DNA of 32,353 nt from Acidobacteriota bacterium (GTDB lineage: Bacteria > Acidobacteriota > Terriglobia > Terriglobales > Acidobacteriaceae). Each line of letters begins with the position of its first letter. The first letter of the stretch is position 1. Under the pieces are notes generated by a model. The model ran no database searches and had not been told where the DNA came from. It saw nothing but the letters and a program-made list of their open reading frames with translations. The DNA is taken from assembly GCA_021806005.1 (NCBI GenBank), contig JAJZDM010000033.1:1-32353 (forward strand), in the 5' to 3' direction. Below are positions 9,910 through 19,130 of the stretch, piece after piece. Position numbers and translations under genes: made by a program.

Positions 9910-10941
9910 GTGAGCACAACAGGTACAACTCGCAGCACGCAGCCAGCCATGGCGATGGCCTGTCGCGGTCCCAGTTTGGTTCCACCCAGCCTGCCTCCTC
10001 TCCGTCCCGCCGCACCCTGTCTGCCACATCGCCATTGGAGCTATCCCGCTGTGCTCTCCGCGCTGTTCAGCCTTGGGCTGGCTAGCTTTTCCCTGCCCTG
10101 CCGCGCCCAGGTCCCCACGGCTGCACAGGTGGCGGACCAGAACGAACAACTGCCCACCGTGCTGCGCAGCGTGCAGATCACCCAGCACCTCAACGCCCAG
10201 TTGCCCCTTGATACCCGCTTTGTGGATGACCACGGCCAGCCGGTCACTCTGGGTCAGTACTTCGACGGCAAGCTGCCGGTCATCCTCACCACTGTCTATT
10301 ACAACTGCCCGATGCTCTGCCCGGAAGAAATGGATGGGCTCACCAGCGCCCTGGAGATGGTCCATCTCACCCCCGGCAAGGACTTTCAGGTCGTCGTCAT
10401 CAGCTTTGATCCCACCGAGACCCCAAAGCTGGCGGCGGAGAAGAAAGCACTCTACCTCAAACGGTATGGCCGTCCCTCCACCGCGGATGGCTGGCATTAC
10501 CTCACCGGATCCCAGGCCTCTGTCGGCTCAGTCACTCGGGCGATCGGTTTCGGCTATGTTCGGGTCCCCGGACCGGACGGCAACATGAATCAGTACGCGC
10601 ATGCCAGCGCGATCGAGGTTGTAACGCCCCAGGGCCGCGTGGCGCAGTACTTCCTGGGCGTCGAGTTTCCACCTCAGGCTGTGGCAGATAGCCTGCTGGC
10701 CGCCTCCGGCGGCAAGGTCGGCATCAGGGTGCCGAACATTCTCACCTACTGCTACCGCTACAACCCCGAGATCGACAAGCGCTCCCTGATGGTAGTGCGC
10801 GCCGTGCAGATCGGCGGGATTGCAACCGTCGCATCCCTGGGCGGCTTTCTCTTCTTCATGTTCCGGCGCGACATCCAGCTTGCGCACCAACAAGACCTTC
10901 AGCCCGGCGCGGAACGGCCGGGCGGGATGGATAAGGGCTAA
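9910..10941 (+). CDS. SCO1/SenC-family copper chaperone with C-terminal membrane anchor
   Basis: Thioredoxin-fold protein that delivers copper to, or reduces, the CuA site of oxidase subunit II; it sits directly upstream of that subunit. From GTG 9910 it is 343 residues. A hydrophobic segment near residues 41-60 ends in SLPCRAQ and resembles a signal peptide. The copper-binding CPMLC (133-137) follows TTVYYNC, and the downstream His (QYAHAS) completes the SCO ligand set. Unlike classical SCO proteins anchored at the N-terminus, it has a second hydrophobic helix near the C-terminus (IGGIATVASLGGFLFFMF) followed by a charged tail. The start is the least certain point: ATG 9949 would give a shorter leader. 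It ends three bases before ctaC. Confidence 0.88.
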   Translation: MSTTGTTRSTQPAMAMACRGPSLVPPSLPPLRPAAPCLPHRHWSYPAVLSALFSLGLASFSLPCRAQVPTAAQVADQNEQLPTVLRSVQITQHLNAQLPLDTRFVDDHGQPVTLGQYFDGKLPVILTTVYYNCPMLCPEEMDGLTSALEMVHLTPGKDFQVVVISFDPTETPKLAAEKKALYLKRYGRPSTADGWHYLTGSQASVGSVTRAIGFGYVRVPGPDGNMNQYAHASAIEVVTPQGRVAQYFLGVEFPPQAVADSLLAASGGKVGIRVPNILTYCYRYNPEIDKRSLMVVRAVQIGGIATVASLGGFLFFMFRRDIQLAHQQDLQPGAERPGGMDKG

Positions 10942-10944
10942 ACG

Positions 10945-11994
10945 ATGGGACTCAGTCCGGTACTCTGGCAATTTCTGGTCAACTGGCTCCACAACGCCTC
11001 GCTGTTTCCCGAGGAGGCGAGCACGATTGCACCCTATACGGACGCGCTTTACCTCTGTCTGGTCGTGATGACCATCGTCGGAACCACATTGGTAGCCACG
11101 CTGGTGGTGGTCTTCTCGGCCCGTTACCGGAGAGAGAGGAGCCCTGTGGCAACACAGATTGAAGGATCCACTCTCCTGGAGGCCACCTGGACCATCATCC
11201 CTCTGGCTATCTTTCTGGTGGCTTTCGTCTGGGGCGCCCTGCTCTACTTCCGCATCTTCAATCCCCCTCCCAACGCCATGAACATCTACATCGTCGGCAA
11301 ACAGTGGATGTGGAAGGCCGAGCATCCCGGCGGACAACACGAGATCAACGCCCTCCATGTCCCCGTAGGCCAGCCGGTGCAGTTGACCATGATCTCCCAG
11401 GACGTCTTCCACAGCTTCTCCGTGCCGGACTTCCGCATCAAGCGCGAGGTGATTCCGGGGCGATACTCCACCGTCTGGTTTGAGGCGACCAAGGTGGGAA
11501 CCTACCACCTTTTCTGCACCCAGTACTGCGGTACGCAGCACTCCGGCATGGTCGGTTGGATTACAGTCATGTCCCAGGAGGACTACAAAACCTGGCTTGA
11601 GCAGTCCACCTCCGGCCAGAGCCTGGCGCAGAACGGAGAGCGTTTGTATGCCAGCATGGGCTGCAACTCCTGCCACAACGGGACTGCGGCGGCCAGAGGA
11701 CCCGATCTGGCCGGTGTCTATGGCTCCAAGCTCACTCTTACCGACGGCCGTCAAATTCTGGTGGATGATGCCTACCTGCGAGATGCCATCCTGAATCCCT
11801 CTGCGCATGTCACCGCCGGCTATGCTCCCATCATGCCCACCTACCAGGGCCAACTGAGCGAGGACGGACTGATTGACCTGGTGGAATTTATCAAGAACAT
11901 GCAGTCCGACTACCGCGTGCAGCAGACTCTGGTGACTGCTGCATCCGGAGAATCTGCTCCCACAACGCCACCACAGGCTGCTGGGGAAAGGTGA
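10945..11994 (+). CDS. ctaC: Cytochrome c oxidase subunit II with fused cytochrome c (caa3 type)
   Basis: Electron-entry subunit of the terminal oxidase, 349 residues. Two N-terminal transmembrane helices (about 32-59 and 77-99) are followed by the cupredoxin domain with the CuA motif [13 protein letters not shown]191, C195, H199 and M202. A C-terminal cytochrome c domain is fused on, with heme site CNSCH at 240-244 and MPTY as the likely axial Met. This fusion defines a caa3-type enzyme, which can take electrons directly from complex III hemes without a soluble cytochrome. No cleavable signal peptide is evident. It lies three bases after the SCO gene and is followed by ctaD after four bases. 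Confidence 0.95.
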   Translation: MGLSPVLWQFLVNWLHNASLFPEEASTIAPYTDALYLCLVVMTIVGTTLVATLVVVFSARYRRERSPVATQIEGSTLLEATWTIIPLAIFLVAFVWGALLYFRIFNPPPNAMNIYIVGKQWMWKAEHPGGQHEINALHVPVGQPVQLTMISQDVFHSFSVPDFRIKREVIPGRYSTVWFEATKVGTYHLFCTQYCGTQHSGMVGWITVMSQEDYKTWLEQSTSGQSLAQNGERLYASMGCNSCHNGTAAARGPDLAGVYGSKLTLTDGRQILVDDAYLRDAILNPSAHVTAGYAPIMPTYQGQLSEDGLIDLVEFIKNMQSDYRVQQTLVTAASGESAPTTPPQAAGER

Positions 11995-11998
11995 AGCC

Positions 11999-13675
11999 AT
12001 GAGTACAGCCGTTGGAAATACCATCGTCTCCTTACCGGACCAGAGCACGGCACAGTTGCCCAAGCGCCACTACATCAACAACGAGTATGGTCTTCTGAGT
12101 TGGCTGCTCACCGAAGACCACAAGAGGATCGCGCTCCTTTACCTTTTCTCGGTCACCTTCTTCTTCTTCATAGGCGGAGCCTTTGCCGGCTTGATCCGCC
12201 TGGAGTTGCTCACGCCTCAACCCGACCTGGTGGCGGCCGACACCTACAACAAGTTCTTCACCATGCACGGCCTCATCATGATCTTCCTCTTCCTTGTACC
12301 CTCCATTCCGGGTGTGATGGGGAACTTCCTGATCCCGCTGATGCTTGGTGCCAAGGACCTGGCCTTTCCCAAGCTCAACCTGTTGAGTTGGTACGTCTAC
12401 ATGGCAGGTGGAACTCTCACGCTGGCCGCGCTCGTGCTGGGCGGCGTGGACACCGGCTGGACCTTCACCGCTCCTCTCTCAACGCACTATCTCAATACCC
12501 ACGTCATTACTGCGGCGATGGCCATCTTCATCACCGGTTTCAGCTCCATCCTCACCGGCATCAACTTCATCGTCACCATCCATCGCATGCGCTGTCCAGG
12601 TATGACCTGGTTCCGCATGCCGCTCTTCCTCTGGGCGCACTATGCGGCCTCGCTGCTCATGGTGCTTGGAACTCCTGTGCTGGCCGTCACCTTGGTCCTG
12701 GTCGCCCTGGAGCGACTCTTCGGCATCGGGGTCTTCGATCCCGCCAAAGGGGGAGACCCGCTTCTCTTTCAGCATCTCTTCTGGTTCTACTCCCATCCTG
12801 CGGTCTACATCATGATCCTGCCCGGCATGGGGGTGATCTCCGAGGTCGTCTCCACCTTCAGCCGCAAACGGATCTTCGGATATACGGCGGTGGCCTTCAG
12901 TTCGGTCGCCATTGCGCTGTTCGGCTTCTTCGTCTGGGAGCACCACATGTTCATCATGGGCGTCTCCAGCTACTCGGCCCTGGTCTTCTCCTTGCTTACC
13001 ATGCTGGTCGCCGTGCCTTCCGCCATCAAGATCTTCAACTGGGCCTTTACGCTGCAGAAGGGGTCAATCACCTTTGAGACTCCCATGCTCTATTGCTTCG
13101 GCTTCATGGGCCTATTCACCATCGGCGGTCTCACCGGCGTCTTCCTTGGCTCGCTCGGCATGGACGTTCACCTCACCGAGACCTACTTCGTCGTGGCCCA
13201 CTTCCACTTCGTCATGGTGGGCGGCGGGTTGATGGCCTTCCTGGCAGGCATTCACTTCTGGTGGCCCAAGATGACCGGACGGATGTACCCTGAGACCATC
13301 TCCAAGCTCGCAGCGGTCACCACCTTCATTGGATTCAACCTGACCTTCCTTCCCCAGTTTGTTCTGGGCTATCTGGGTCTGCCGCGCCGCTATGCCGCTT
13401 ATCCACCGGAGTTTCAGGTACTCAACGTGCTCTCTACGGCGGGCGCCACCGTCCTCGGCTTTGGCTACATGCTGCCCATGCTCTATCTGGCATGGTCGCT
13501 GAAGTACGGTGCGATTGCCGGTAGCAATCCGTGGCAGGCCACCGGGCTGGAGTGGCAGATCGCCTCCCCGCCTCCCACCGAGAACTTTACCGAGATTCCG
13601 ATCATGGACCATGAGGTCTATGACTATGAGTGGCTCGCGAACAAGACGAAGAATGAGGTGACCACCGTTGGATAG
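11999..13675 (+). CDS. ctaD: Cytochrome c oxidase subunit I, A2-type heme-copper oxidase
   Basis: Catalytic subunit, 558 residues with about twelve helices, which reduces oxygen to water and pumps protons. Heme a ligands are H90 (MHGLIM) and H403; the heme a3 ligand is H401 (HFHF); CuB ligands are H266 and H315-H316 (WEHHM). Y270 is positioned to form the His-Tyr crosslink. The helix VI motif reads FYSHPAVY: the Glu of A1-type enzymes (HPEVY) is replaced by Ala-268 and the YS pair (264-265) is present, which marks the A2 subfamily. The start ATG is four bases after the ctaC stop, with GGGAAAGG upstream. The end overlaps the TTG start of ctaE. Confidence 0.96.
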   Translation: MSTAVGNTIVSLPDQSTAQLPKRHYINNEYGLLSWLLTEDHKRIALLYLFSVTFFFFIGGAFAGLIRLELLTPQPDLVAADTYNKFFTMHGLIMIFLFLVPSIPGVMGNFLIPLMLGAKDLAFPKLNLLSWYVYMAGGTLTLAALVLGGVDTGWTFTAPLSTHYLNTHVITAAMAIFITGFSSILTGINFIVTIHRMRCPGMTWFRMPLFLWAHYAASLLMVLGTPVLAVTLVLVALERLFGIGVFDPAKGGDPLLFQHLFWFYSHPAVYIMILPGMGVISEVVSTFSRKRIFGYTAVAFSSVAIALFGFFVWEHHMFIMGVSSYSALVFSLLTMLVAVPSAIKIFNWAFTLQKGSITFETPMLYCFGFMGLFTIGGLTGVFLGSLGMDVHLTETYFVVAHFHFVMVGGGLMAFLAGIHFWWPKMTGRMYPETISKLAAVTTFIGFNLTFLPQFVLGYLGLPRRYAAYPPEFQVLNVLSTAGATVLGFGYMLPMLYLAWSLKYGAIAGSNPWQATGLEWQIASPPPTENFTEIPIMDHEVYDYEWLANKTKNEVTTVG

Positions 13676-14426
13676 CGCACTGGCGACAACCGATCCCGCC
13701 GATCTCCATGCCGGACAGGAGCACGGCCACGTCTCTCTGCCTCAGCATCGGCATCACTTCGAGACCGTTGAGCAGCAACGCGAAGCGGGCAGCTTTGGCA
13801 TGTGGCTGTTTCTGCTCACCGAGATCATGTTCTTTGGTGGCATGTTCTTCGCCTATCTGGTCTACCGCAACTGGTATTACCCTGCCTTCGCCGTTGCTTC
13901 CAACCAGCTGAGCGTCTCCATCGGCACCCTCAACACCATGCTGCTCATCACCTCCGGCTTTTGCATGGCCATAGCCGTCTGGGCCGCAGAGATGCGCAAG
14001 CGCTCGTTGTTGCTCGCCATGTTGATGCTGACGACCCTGCTCGGCATCGTCTTCCTTGGCTTCAAATCAAGCGAGTACTACGAGAAGTATGAGCTGCATC
14101 ATATTCCCGGCAACAACTTCAACGTCTCCATGTTCACCAACCCAGCCGGCTATGGGATCAAAGAGGCGCCGCTGCCCCCGGATATGGCGCAAAAAACCCA
14201 GGTCTTTTTCTTCCTGTACTTCGCCATGACCGGGATGCACGCGCTGCACATGATCATCGGCCTCGGCCTCCTCTGCTGGCTCATCTGGCGGGCCAACCGT
14301 GGCGACTTCAGTTCCGGCTACGTAGCGCCGGTGGAGAACTTCGGTCTCTACTGGCACTTCATCGATATCGTGTGGTTATTTCTGTACCCTCTGCTCTATC
14401 TGATTAACCGTCATCCCCTGCACTGA
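13668..14426 (+). CDS. ctaE: Cytochrome c oxidase subunit III
   Basis: Membrane subunit of 252 residues with five predicted helices, the short form lacking the first two helices of the seven-helix type. Family features include [21 protein letters not shown], then [17 protein letters not shown] between helices, [14 protein letters not shown], and a final [17 protein letters not shown]. Subunit III stabilises proton uptake by subunit I. The start is taken as TTG at 13668 because GAGGTG (13656-13661) lies at proper spacing and no in-frame ATG occurs before the first helix; the gene thus overlaps the end of ctaD by eight bases. A gap of 85 bases precedes subunit IV. Confidence 0.93.
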   Translation: MDSALATTDPADLHAGQEHGHVSLPQHRHHFETVEQQREAGSFGMWLFLLTEIMFFGGMFFAYLVYRNWYYPAFAVASNQLSVSIGTLNTMLLITSGFCMAIAVWAAEMRKRSLLLAMLMLTTLLGIVFLGFKSSEYYEKYELHHIPGNNFNVSMFTNPAGYGIKEAPLPPDMAQKTQVFFFLYFAMTGMHALHMIIGLGLLCWLIWRANRGDFSSGYVAPVENFGLYWHFIDIVWLFLYPLLYLINRHPLH

Positions 14427-14511
14427 GGCGCTTCACCCGGCCCCCGACCGCGCAAGTTTGCATCCACCTTCGGCTCGCGATCCGCGAACCAAGTGATCTC
14501 AAGGAAATACG

Positions 14512-14865
14512 ATGACCGATCAAGCGATCCATGACCACGCGAACCCATCGATGCATGAGCCCCGTTCGGAGCAGGCACAGCTTCACATCGTAACGCCGGC
14601 CCAGTACCTCGTCGTGTACCTGGTCCTGATCGCCCTCACGGCCCTCACCTGCGCGGCGGCGTTCGTTGACCTCAAGTGGGCTAACGCGGTCATCGCCCTG
14701 GCCATCGCCTGCACCCAGGTGGTCATTGTGGTGCTCTTCGACATGCATGTGGCTTATCAGTCCCGCCTGATCAAACTGACCATCGGCGCCGGCGTCTTCA
14801 TGTTTCTGGTCATGGTAACCATGACGCTCACTGACTATATCAGCCGCTCCTGGGGCATGTGGTAA
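14512..14865 (+). CDS. ctaF: Cytochrome c oxidase subunit IV (prokaryotic COX4 family)
   Basis: Small membrane subunit of 117 residues with three hydrophobic helices: YLVVYLVLIALTALTCAAAF, a second starting WANAVIALAIACTQVVIV, and a third at IGAGVFMFLVMVTMTL. The ends are hydrophilic, with a His-rich N-terminus. The loop VVLFDMHVAYQSRLIKL is typical of this family. It probably stabilises the oxidase and is the last gene of the respiratory cluster. A clear ribosome binding site (AAGGAAAT) precedes the ATG. Followed by about 145 bases and then a strong hairpin. Confidence 0.88.
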   Translation: MTDQAIHDHANPSMHEPRSEQAQLHIVTPAQYLVVYLVLIALTALTCAAAFVDLKWANAVIALAIACTQVVIVVLFDMHVAYQSRLIKLTIGAGVFMFLVMVTMTLTDYISRSWGMW

Positions 14866-15009
14866 ACCTTCGACAGCCTGCCGCTCTGCTGGGCCGCTGA
14901 GCAGATACAAGAACCCTCAGAATGTATCTGCATCCATCAGGCGTGGTCGACACCTGTTCTGTGCCGCCTTCGAATAGACACCTCCCTCATCCGGGTCCCT
15001 GACAAATGA

Positions 15010-15044
15010 GCGTGCGGCGGTGGAGAGGATCCACCGCCGCACGC
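15010..15044. terminator. Bidirectional hairpin between convergent operons
   Basis: A perfect 15-base-pair inverted repeat (arms 15010-15024 and 15030-15044, arm core GTGCGGCGGTGGA) surrounds the five-base loop GAGGA. It lies between the end of the cta genes (+) and the end of the E2 gene (-), where a shared terminator is expected. There is no long U-run on either side; the + side ends CCTCTTA. Termination by the very stable stem, or mRNA 3' end protection, is inferred. Confidence 0.7.
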
Positions 15045-15113
15045 CTCTTAGATACTCCGCAATCTTCCCGGCCGCGTTCAGCATGACCGGGCGGCTTCTA
15101 TGCAGCGCCCGGA

Positions 15114-16763
15114 TCAGCCGATATCCTCGGACCAGTTCTCAAGCGTCGCTTTGAAGTCGGACATGAACTTGCCCGCATCGGCGCCGTCAATGATCCGATG
15201 ATCAAAGCCCAGCGTAAAGTGTTGGATACTACGGATAGCGATGCTGTCTTGACCATCCACTCCTGTCACCACAACGGGCTCCTTGTTCAGGCCGCCGATA
15301 CCTAGAATGGCGGACTGCGGCTGCGCGATGATCGGCATCCCAAACTGTTCGCCGAAGATACCGGAGTTGGTCAGCGTGAAGGTTCCACCGGCCACCTCCT
15401 CAGGGGCCAGCTTTTTGGCACGCGCGCGCTCGGCAAGATCAACTACCGCCCGAGCCACCCCAAGGAAGCTCTTCTCCTCAACCTGGTGAATCACCGGGAC
15501 GATCAGCCCCCATTCCAGCGCCACCGCGATCCCCAGGTTGATATTGCGGTTATAGAGGATCGCCTCGCCCTGCATGGAGGCGTTGACAATCGTATGCTTG
15601 CGCAGAGCCTGCACCGCGGCGCGTGCGATGAACGGCATATAGGTCAGCTTCACACCGTTGCGCTGCTCGTACTTGTTCTTCTCTTTCTCGCGCAGCCGCA
15701 CGATGCGGGTCATGTCCACCTTGAAGACCGTGTGCACGTGCGGACTGGTGGCCTTGGACTCCACCATGCGCCTGGCGATGATGGAGCGCATCCGGGAGAG
15801 CGGCACAAGTTCGCCGGGCAGAGGCGCGCCGACCGGCAATGCAGGCGCGGCGGTTGGAGCCTGCGGCGCGGGGGCAGCCGGGGTAGGCGGCGCTGCAACG
15901 GGGGCGGCAACCGGGGGAGCAACGGGCGCGGCAACCGCCGCTGCGGCTGGCGCGGCCGCCGGCTCTTGTAACCGGCGCAGGATGTCCTGCTTGGTGATGC
16001 GGCCTGAGGCACCGGTTCCCGTCAGGGTGTTGAGATCGATCTTGTTCTCGGCAGCGATCTTGCGCACCAGCGGAGAAGACCGCGCCGCCTCGCTTCCAAC
16101 AGTGACGCCGGCCGGGCTGGCCGTCGCGCTGGGGACTGCCGGGCCGGCCGCAGCGGAGACCTGAGGCGCCGTAGGCGCAGCCTCAACAGCGCCGCCAATC
16201 ACGGCTACCACCGTGTTGATCGTCACCGTCTGCCCCTCCGCGACCCGGATCTCGGAGAGAACGCCGGCGGCGGGTGAGGGAATCTCGGCGTCCACCTTGT
16301 CGGTGGAGATCTCGAAGATGGGCTCGTCGCGTGCAACCGTATCACCAATCTTCTTGAGCCACCGCGTCAGCGTGCCCTCGGTGATCGACTCCCCCATCTG
16401 CGGCATCAGCACCTCGGTCCCTGCCCCAACACTAGCGCCAGGAGCCGCAGCAGCGGGCTGCGCAGCGGTCGCTTCCGACGGTGCCGGCGGCGTCACGGGA
16501 GCCGCGGGAGCCACGGCCTGCTGGCCGGCCTCCAGGATCGTGCAGACAACGGTTCCGATGCCGACCGTCGTACCCTCTTGAACCTTGATCTCGCCCAGAA
16601 TGCCGGCGGCGGGCGAAGGAATCTCGGCATCCACCTTGTCGGTGGAGATCTCAAAGATGGGTTCATCACGGGTCACCATTTCGCCGGGCTTCTTGAGCCA
16701 CCGGGTAAGTGTTCCTTCCGTAATGGACTCACCCATCTGGGGCATTACAACGTCGATTGGCAT
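15114..16763 (-). CDS. sucB: Dihydrolipoamide acyltransferase, E2 of a 2-oxoacid dehydrogenase (likely succinyltransferase)
   Basis: Core enzyme that transfers the acyl group from lipoamide to CoA. The 549-residue protein has two tandem lipoyl domains (lipoyl Lys 43 and 156, both in STDKVDAEIPSPAAG), a peripheral-subunit-binding domain (about 229-263, PLVRKIAAENKIDL), a long Ala/Pro linker (264-315) and the catalytic domain to the end, with the active-site motif HRIIDG (H522, D526). The start MPIDVVMPQMGESITEG is the normal lipoyl N-terminus; the longer frame adds 14 unlikely residues. Substrate is not decided by sequence: the 2-oxoglutarate complex is favoured by similarity in style, and a branched-chain complex is possible. 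No E1 gene is present here. A TATAAT box lies about 70 bases upstream. Confidence 0.9.
   Translation of the reverse strand: MPIDVVMPQMGESITEGTLTRWLKKPGEMVTRDEPIFEISTDKVDAEIPSPAAGILGEIKVQEGTTVGIGTVVCTILEAGQQAVAPAAPVTPPAPSEATAAQPAAAAPGASVGAGTEVLMPQMGESITEGTLTRWLKKIGDTVARDEPIFEISTDKVDAEIPSPAAGVLSEIRVAEGQTVTINTVVAVIGGAVEAAPTAPQVSAAAGPAVPSATASPAGVTVGSEAARSSPLVRKIAAENKIDLNTLTGTGASGRITKQDILRRLQEPAAAPAAAAVAAPVAPPVAAPVAAPPTPAAPAPQAPTAAPALPVGAPLPGELVPLSRMRSIIARRMVESKATSPHVHTVFKVDMTRIVRLREKEKNKYEQRNGVKLTYMPFIARAAVQALRKHTIVNASMQGEAILYNRNINLGIAVALEWGLIVPVIHQVEEKSFLGVARAVVDLAERARAKKLAPEEVAGGTFTLTNSGIFGEQFGMPIIAQPQSAILGIGGLNKEPVVVTGVDGQDSIAIRSIQHFTLGFDHRIIDGADAGKFMSDFKATLENWSEDIG
16279..16673 (-). repeat. 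Internal direct repeat encoding the duplicated lipoyl domains
   Basis: The blocks starting at 16279 and 16618 are nearly identical over about 55 bases and lie 339 bases apart, exactly 113 codons. Each encodes the lipoyl-lysine region of one E2 lipoyl domain. The two whole domains (residues about 1-75 and 116-190) are similar beyond this core, which points to an in-gene duplication kept similar by selection or conversion. Confidence 0.8.
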
Positions 16764-16835
16764 GGGAAACAGTCTCCGGGAGAGTTTGCAGCGCCCACAA
16801 GACACTCTGGGAGCTGCCTGCGGCGCAACTTTGAG

Positions 16836-16841
16836 ATTATA
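16836..16841 (-). promoter_or_regulatory. Candidate -10 box for the E2 gene
   Basis: A perfect TATAAT reads on the minus strand 72 bases upstream of the E2 start. The -35 region is weak (TCTTTC at 17-base spacing). With the hairpin at the end of lipB just upstream, this suggests E2 can be transcribed separately from lpd-lipB. Confidence 0.4.
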
Positions 16842-16899
16842 CGGCTCCAGCTAACTTCGAAAGAGTACAAAATTACCAATCTGTACTTATTGGTACAAC

Positions 16900-17649
16900 T
16901 CAACCCCCTGGCGTTGGCTCCAGGGGGGACGAAGCCGCACCCAGGAGTTCCTGCAGTGACCCTGCCGCCAATATCTGGCGCTGAAAGACACGACCGAAGT
17001 TTGTGGAGACCACCGCTGCCGCTTGTTCCATCGTCGGGGCCGGTCCGGGAGCCTCCTGCTCCAGCGAGGTCACGGCACGGTCTGAGATGCCACAGGGAAC
17101 GATCCAGTCAAAGTCGCGCAGATCGGTGGTGACGTTGAGCGCAAATCCGTGCGACGTAATCGCTTGCGCCACATGAATCCCGATCGCCGCAATCTTCTTC
17201 TCGCGCACGCTGCCGCCGGGTAGCGTCCAGACTCCGGTACGCTTGCAGATGCGTTGGGTGGGGATGCCGAAGTCCTTGCAGGAAAGAATCAGCGCCTCCT
17301 CGATCCGGCGAACGAAGTCGACCGGACCGAGGTGCGGACCGCGCTTCCCGGGCAGGTCGCCGCGGAGGTCAAAGATGGGGTATCCCACCAGTTGACCGGG
17401 GCCGTGATAAGTGACGTCTCCGCCGCGGTTGATCTCGTGTACCTCGACACCGCGCGCCGAGAGTTCCTCGTGGCTGGCCAGAATGTTGGCACGACTGGCG
17501 TTGCGGCCCAGGGTAAGAACCGGCGGATGCTCCAGCAGAATAAGCGTATCGCCGATGGCGCCGGCTCTGCGCGCCGCGGCTACCTCCGCCTGGAGTCGCA
17601 GGCCCTCCGCAAACGGGACACGGCCGAGTTGGAGCAGGTGGATAAGCAC
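16900..17649 (-). CDS. lipB: Octanoyl-[ACP]:protein N-octanoyltransferase LipB
   Basis: Moves octanoyl groups from acyl carrier protein onto the lipoyl-domain lysines of E2 and similar proteins; LipA, not in this window, then inserts sulfur. About 249 residues from the GTG at 17649. The signature RGGDVTYHGPGQLVGYP (from 75), the catalytic Lys in KKIAAIGIHV (about 152) and the catalytic Cys in PCGISDRAVTSL (about 186) are all present, as is TSHGFALNV. A longer frame extends back into lpd but has no plausible start between the lpd stop and this GTG. The gene begins 41 bases after lpd and ends 136 bases before E2, its substrate protein, so the arrangement is functional. Confidence 0.9.
   Translation of the reverse strand: MLIHLLQLGRVPFAEGLRLQAEVAAARRAGAIGDTLILLEHPPVLTLGRNASRANILASHEELSARGVEVHEINRGGDVTYHGPGQLVGYPIFDLRGDLPGKRGPHLGPVDFVRRIEEALILSCKDFGIPTQRICKRTGVWTLPGGSVREKKIAAIGIHVAQAITSHGFALNVTTDLRDFDWIVPCGISDRAVTSLEQEAPGPAPTMEQAAAVVSTNFGRVFQRQILAAGSLQELLGAASSPLEPTPGG
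16904..16927 (-). terminator. Hairpin spanning the end of lipB
   Basis: CCCCCTGG (16904-16911) and CCAGGGGG (16920-16927) form an eight-pair stem with an eight-base loop covering the last lipB codons. On the minus strand it is followed by TTGAGTTGT, a weak U-rich tail. It may partly separate lipB from E2 transcription. Confidence 0.4.
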
Positions 17650-17690
17650 TTCGTCTCGAGATCGTCTGGAAGCTCTGAAGTTCTCCGACG

Positions 17691-19130
17691 CTATACGTTT
17701 ACCGCCATCCCCTCCACCGCCGAGAATCCATCCAGCAGGCTCTCGGCGAGGGTCGGATGGGCATGGATGGTGAACATCAGCTCCTCCACCGTGGCCTCCA
17801 ACTCCAGCGCCACAACGCACTCCGCGATCAATTCGGTGGCCTGTGGGCCGACGATATGCACCCCCAGCACCTCACCGTAGCGAGCGTCAGAAACCACCTT
17901 CACGAAGCCCTCGTGGGAATCGATGATGGTGGCCTTGGAGTTGCCCATGAAGGGAAACTTGCCCACCTTTACCGTGTAGCCCTTCTCTTTGGCCTGGGCC
18001 TCGGTGAGTCCCACGCTGCCAATCTGCGGATCGCAGTACGTGCAGCCCGGAACGCGCTCCTTGCGGACGGGACGGGCGTACTTGCCGGCCAGCTTGCTGG
18101 CCACCACAATGCCGCTCATGGCGCCCACGTGTGCCAGTTGCGGCAATCCCGCCACGATGTCCCCGATGGCGTACACTCCGGGCTCACTGGTCTCCATCCA
18201 CTCGTTCACCGGGATGTAGCCGCGATCCAGGGTGATCTTCACCTTGTCCAGGCCGGCGTCTGCGGTACGCGGACCACGCCCCACGGCTACCAGGACCTTC
18301 TCGGCCTCCTTCACCTGGGGTTTGCCGGCGGAATCGATGAAGCTGACCTTCACTCCTCCGGAGGTCTTCTCCATCTTCTCCACCTTGCAACCGGTATTCA
18401 CTTCGATGCCGCGCTTCTTGAAGGTACGTGTCAACTCCTTGGAAACCTCTTCATCCTCCACGGGAACCATGCGGGGAAGCGCCTCCAGAATGCTGACTTC
18501 AGCACCAAAGCTGCGGAAGATAGAGGCAAACTCCACCCCCACGGCGCCCGAGCCGATGACGATCAACGACTTGGGAGGAGCAGCCAGGTTAAGGATCTCC
18601 ATATTGGTCAGGATCGTCTCATCGGCCGTGTAGCCGGGCAGCATGCGGGCGTCCGAGCCGGTAGCCAGCGCCACCTTCTTGCCCTGAACCAGTGTCACCG
18701 TCTTCTTGTCCCCACCCGTAACCTCCACGGTGAAGACGCCCTCCCGAGCCGGGCCGGTCAGCCTTCCGTGGCCGCGCACCACGCTAATCTTGTTCTTCTT
18801 CATCAGGAAGTCCAGACCCTTGGTGTGCTTGGTCACAATCTCATTCTTGCGCTTGAGCAGGTTCTGCCAGTTCAGGCGGGGAGTCGATACGCCGTCGATG
18901 CCATAGCTCTCGGCGTGCTTCAGATGGTCCCAGACCTCGGCGGAGAACAGCATGGCCTTGGTAGGGATGCAACCCCAGTGCAGGCAGGTTCCGCCCAGCT
19001 TGTCGGTCTTCTCAATGAGGGCCACCTTCAGGCCAAGCTGCGCGGCGCGGATGCCGCAGGTATAGCCCGCCGGACCGCCGCCGACGATGACCAGGTCATA
19101 GATTGTCTCTGCCAAAGGGATGTACTCCAT
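17691..19130 (-). CDS. lpdA: Dihydrolipoyl dehydrogenase (E3)
   Basis: FAD enzyme that reoxidises dihydrolipoamide on E2 with NAD+. The 479-residue protein has the N-terminal FAD motif VGGGPAGYTCGIRAAQLG, the redox disulfide GGTCLHWGCIPTKA (C49, C54), the NAD-binding VIGSGAVGVEFASIF, the second FAD motif (VYAIGDIVAG) and the C-terminal catalytic pair HAHPTLAE (H458, E463). Everything needed for activity is present, unlike the broken homologue at the right end of the window. Upstream Shine-Dalgarno sequence is weak. It is followed by lipB and E2 on the same strand, making a lipoate-centred cluster. Confidence 0.95.
   Translation of the reverse strand: MEYIPLAETIYDLVIVGGGPAGYTCGIRAAQLGLKVALIEKTDKLGGTCLHWGCIPTKAMLFSAEVWDHLKHAESYGIDGVSTPRLNWQNLLKRKNEIVTKHTKGLDFLMKKNKISVVRGHGRLTGPAREGVFTVEVTGGDKKTVTLVQGKKVALATGSDARMLPGYTADETILTNMEILNLAAPPKSLIVIGSGAVGVEFASIFRSFGAEVSILEALPRMVPVEDEEVSKELTRTFKKRGIEVNTGCKVEKMEKTSGGVKVSFIDSAGKPQVKEAEKVLVAVGRGPRTADAGLDKVKITLDRGYIPVNEWMETSEPGVYAIGDIVAGLPQLAHVGAMSGIVVASKLAGKYARPVRKERVPGCTYCDPQIGSVGLTEAQAKEKGYTVKVGKFPFMGNSKATIIDSHEGFVKVVSDARYGEVLGVHIVGPQATELIAECVVALELEATVEELMFTIHAHPTLAESLLDGFSAVEGMAVNV

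Noticed and set aside
16279-16673. Mobile or dispersed repeat
   Set aside because: The repeat is in frame and encodes the two lipoyl domains of one protein.
17650-17820. N-terminal extension of LipB into lpd
   Set aside because: It would overlap lpd out of frame and adds Gly-rich residues unlike LipB; GTG 17649 gives a normal family length.
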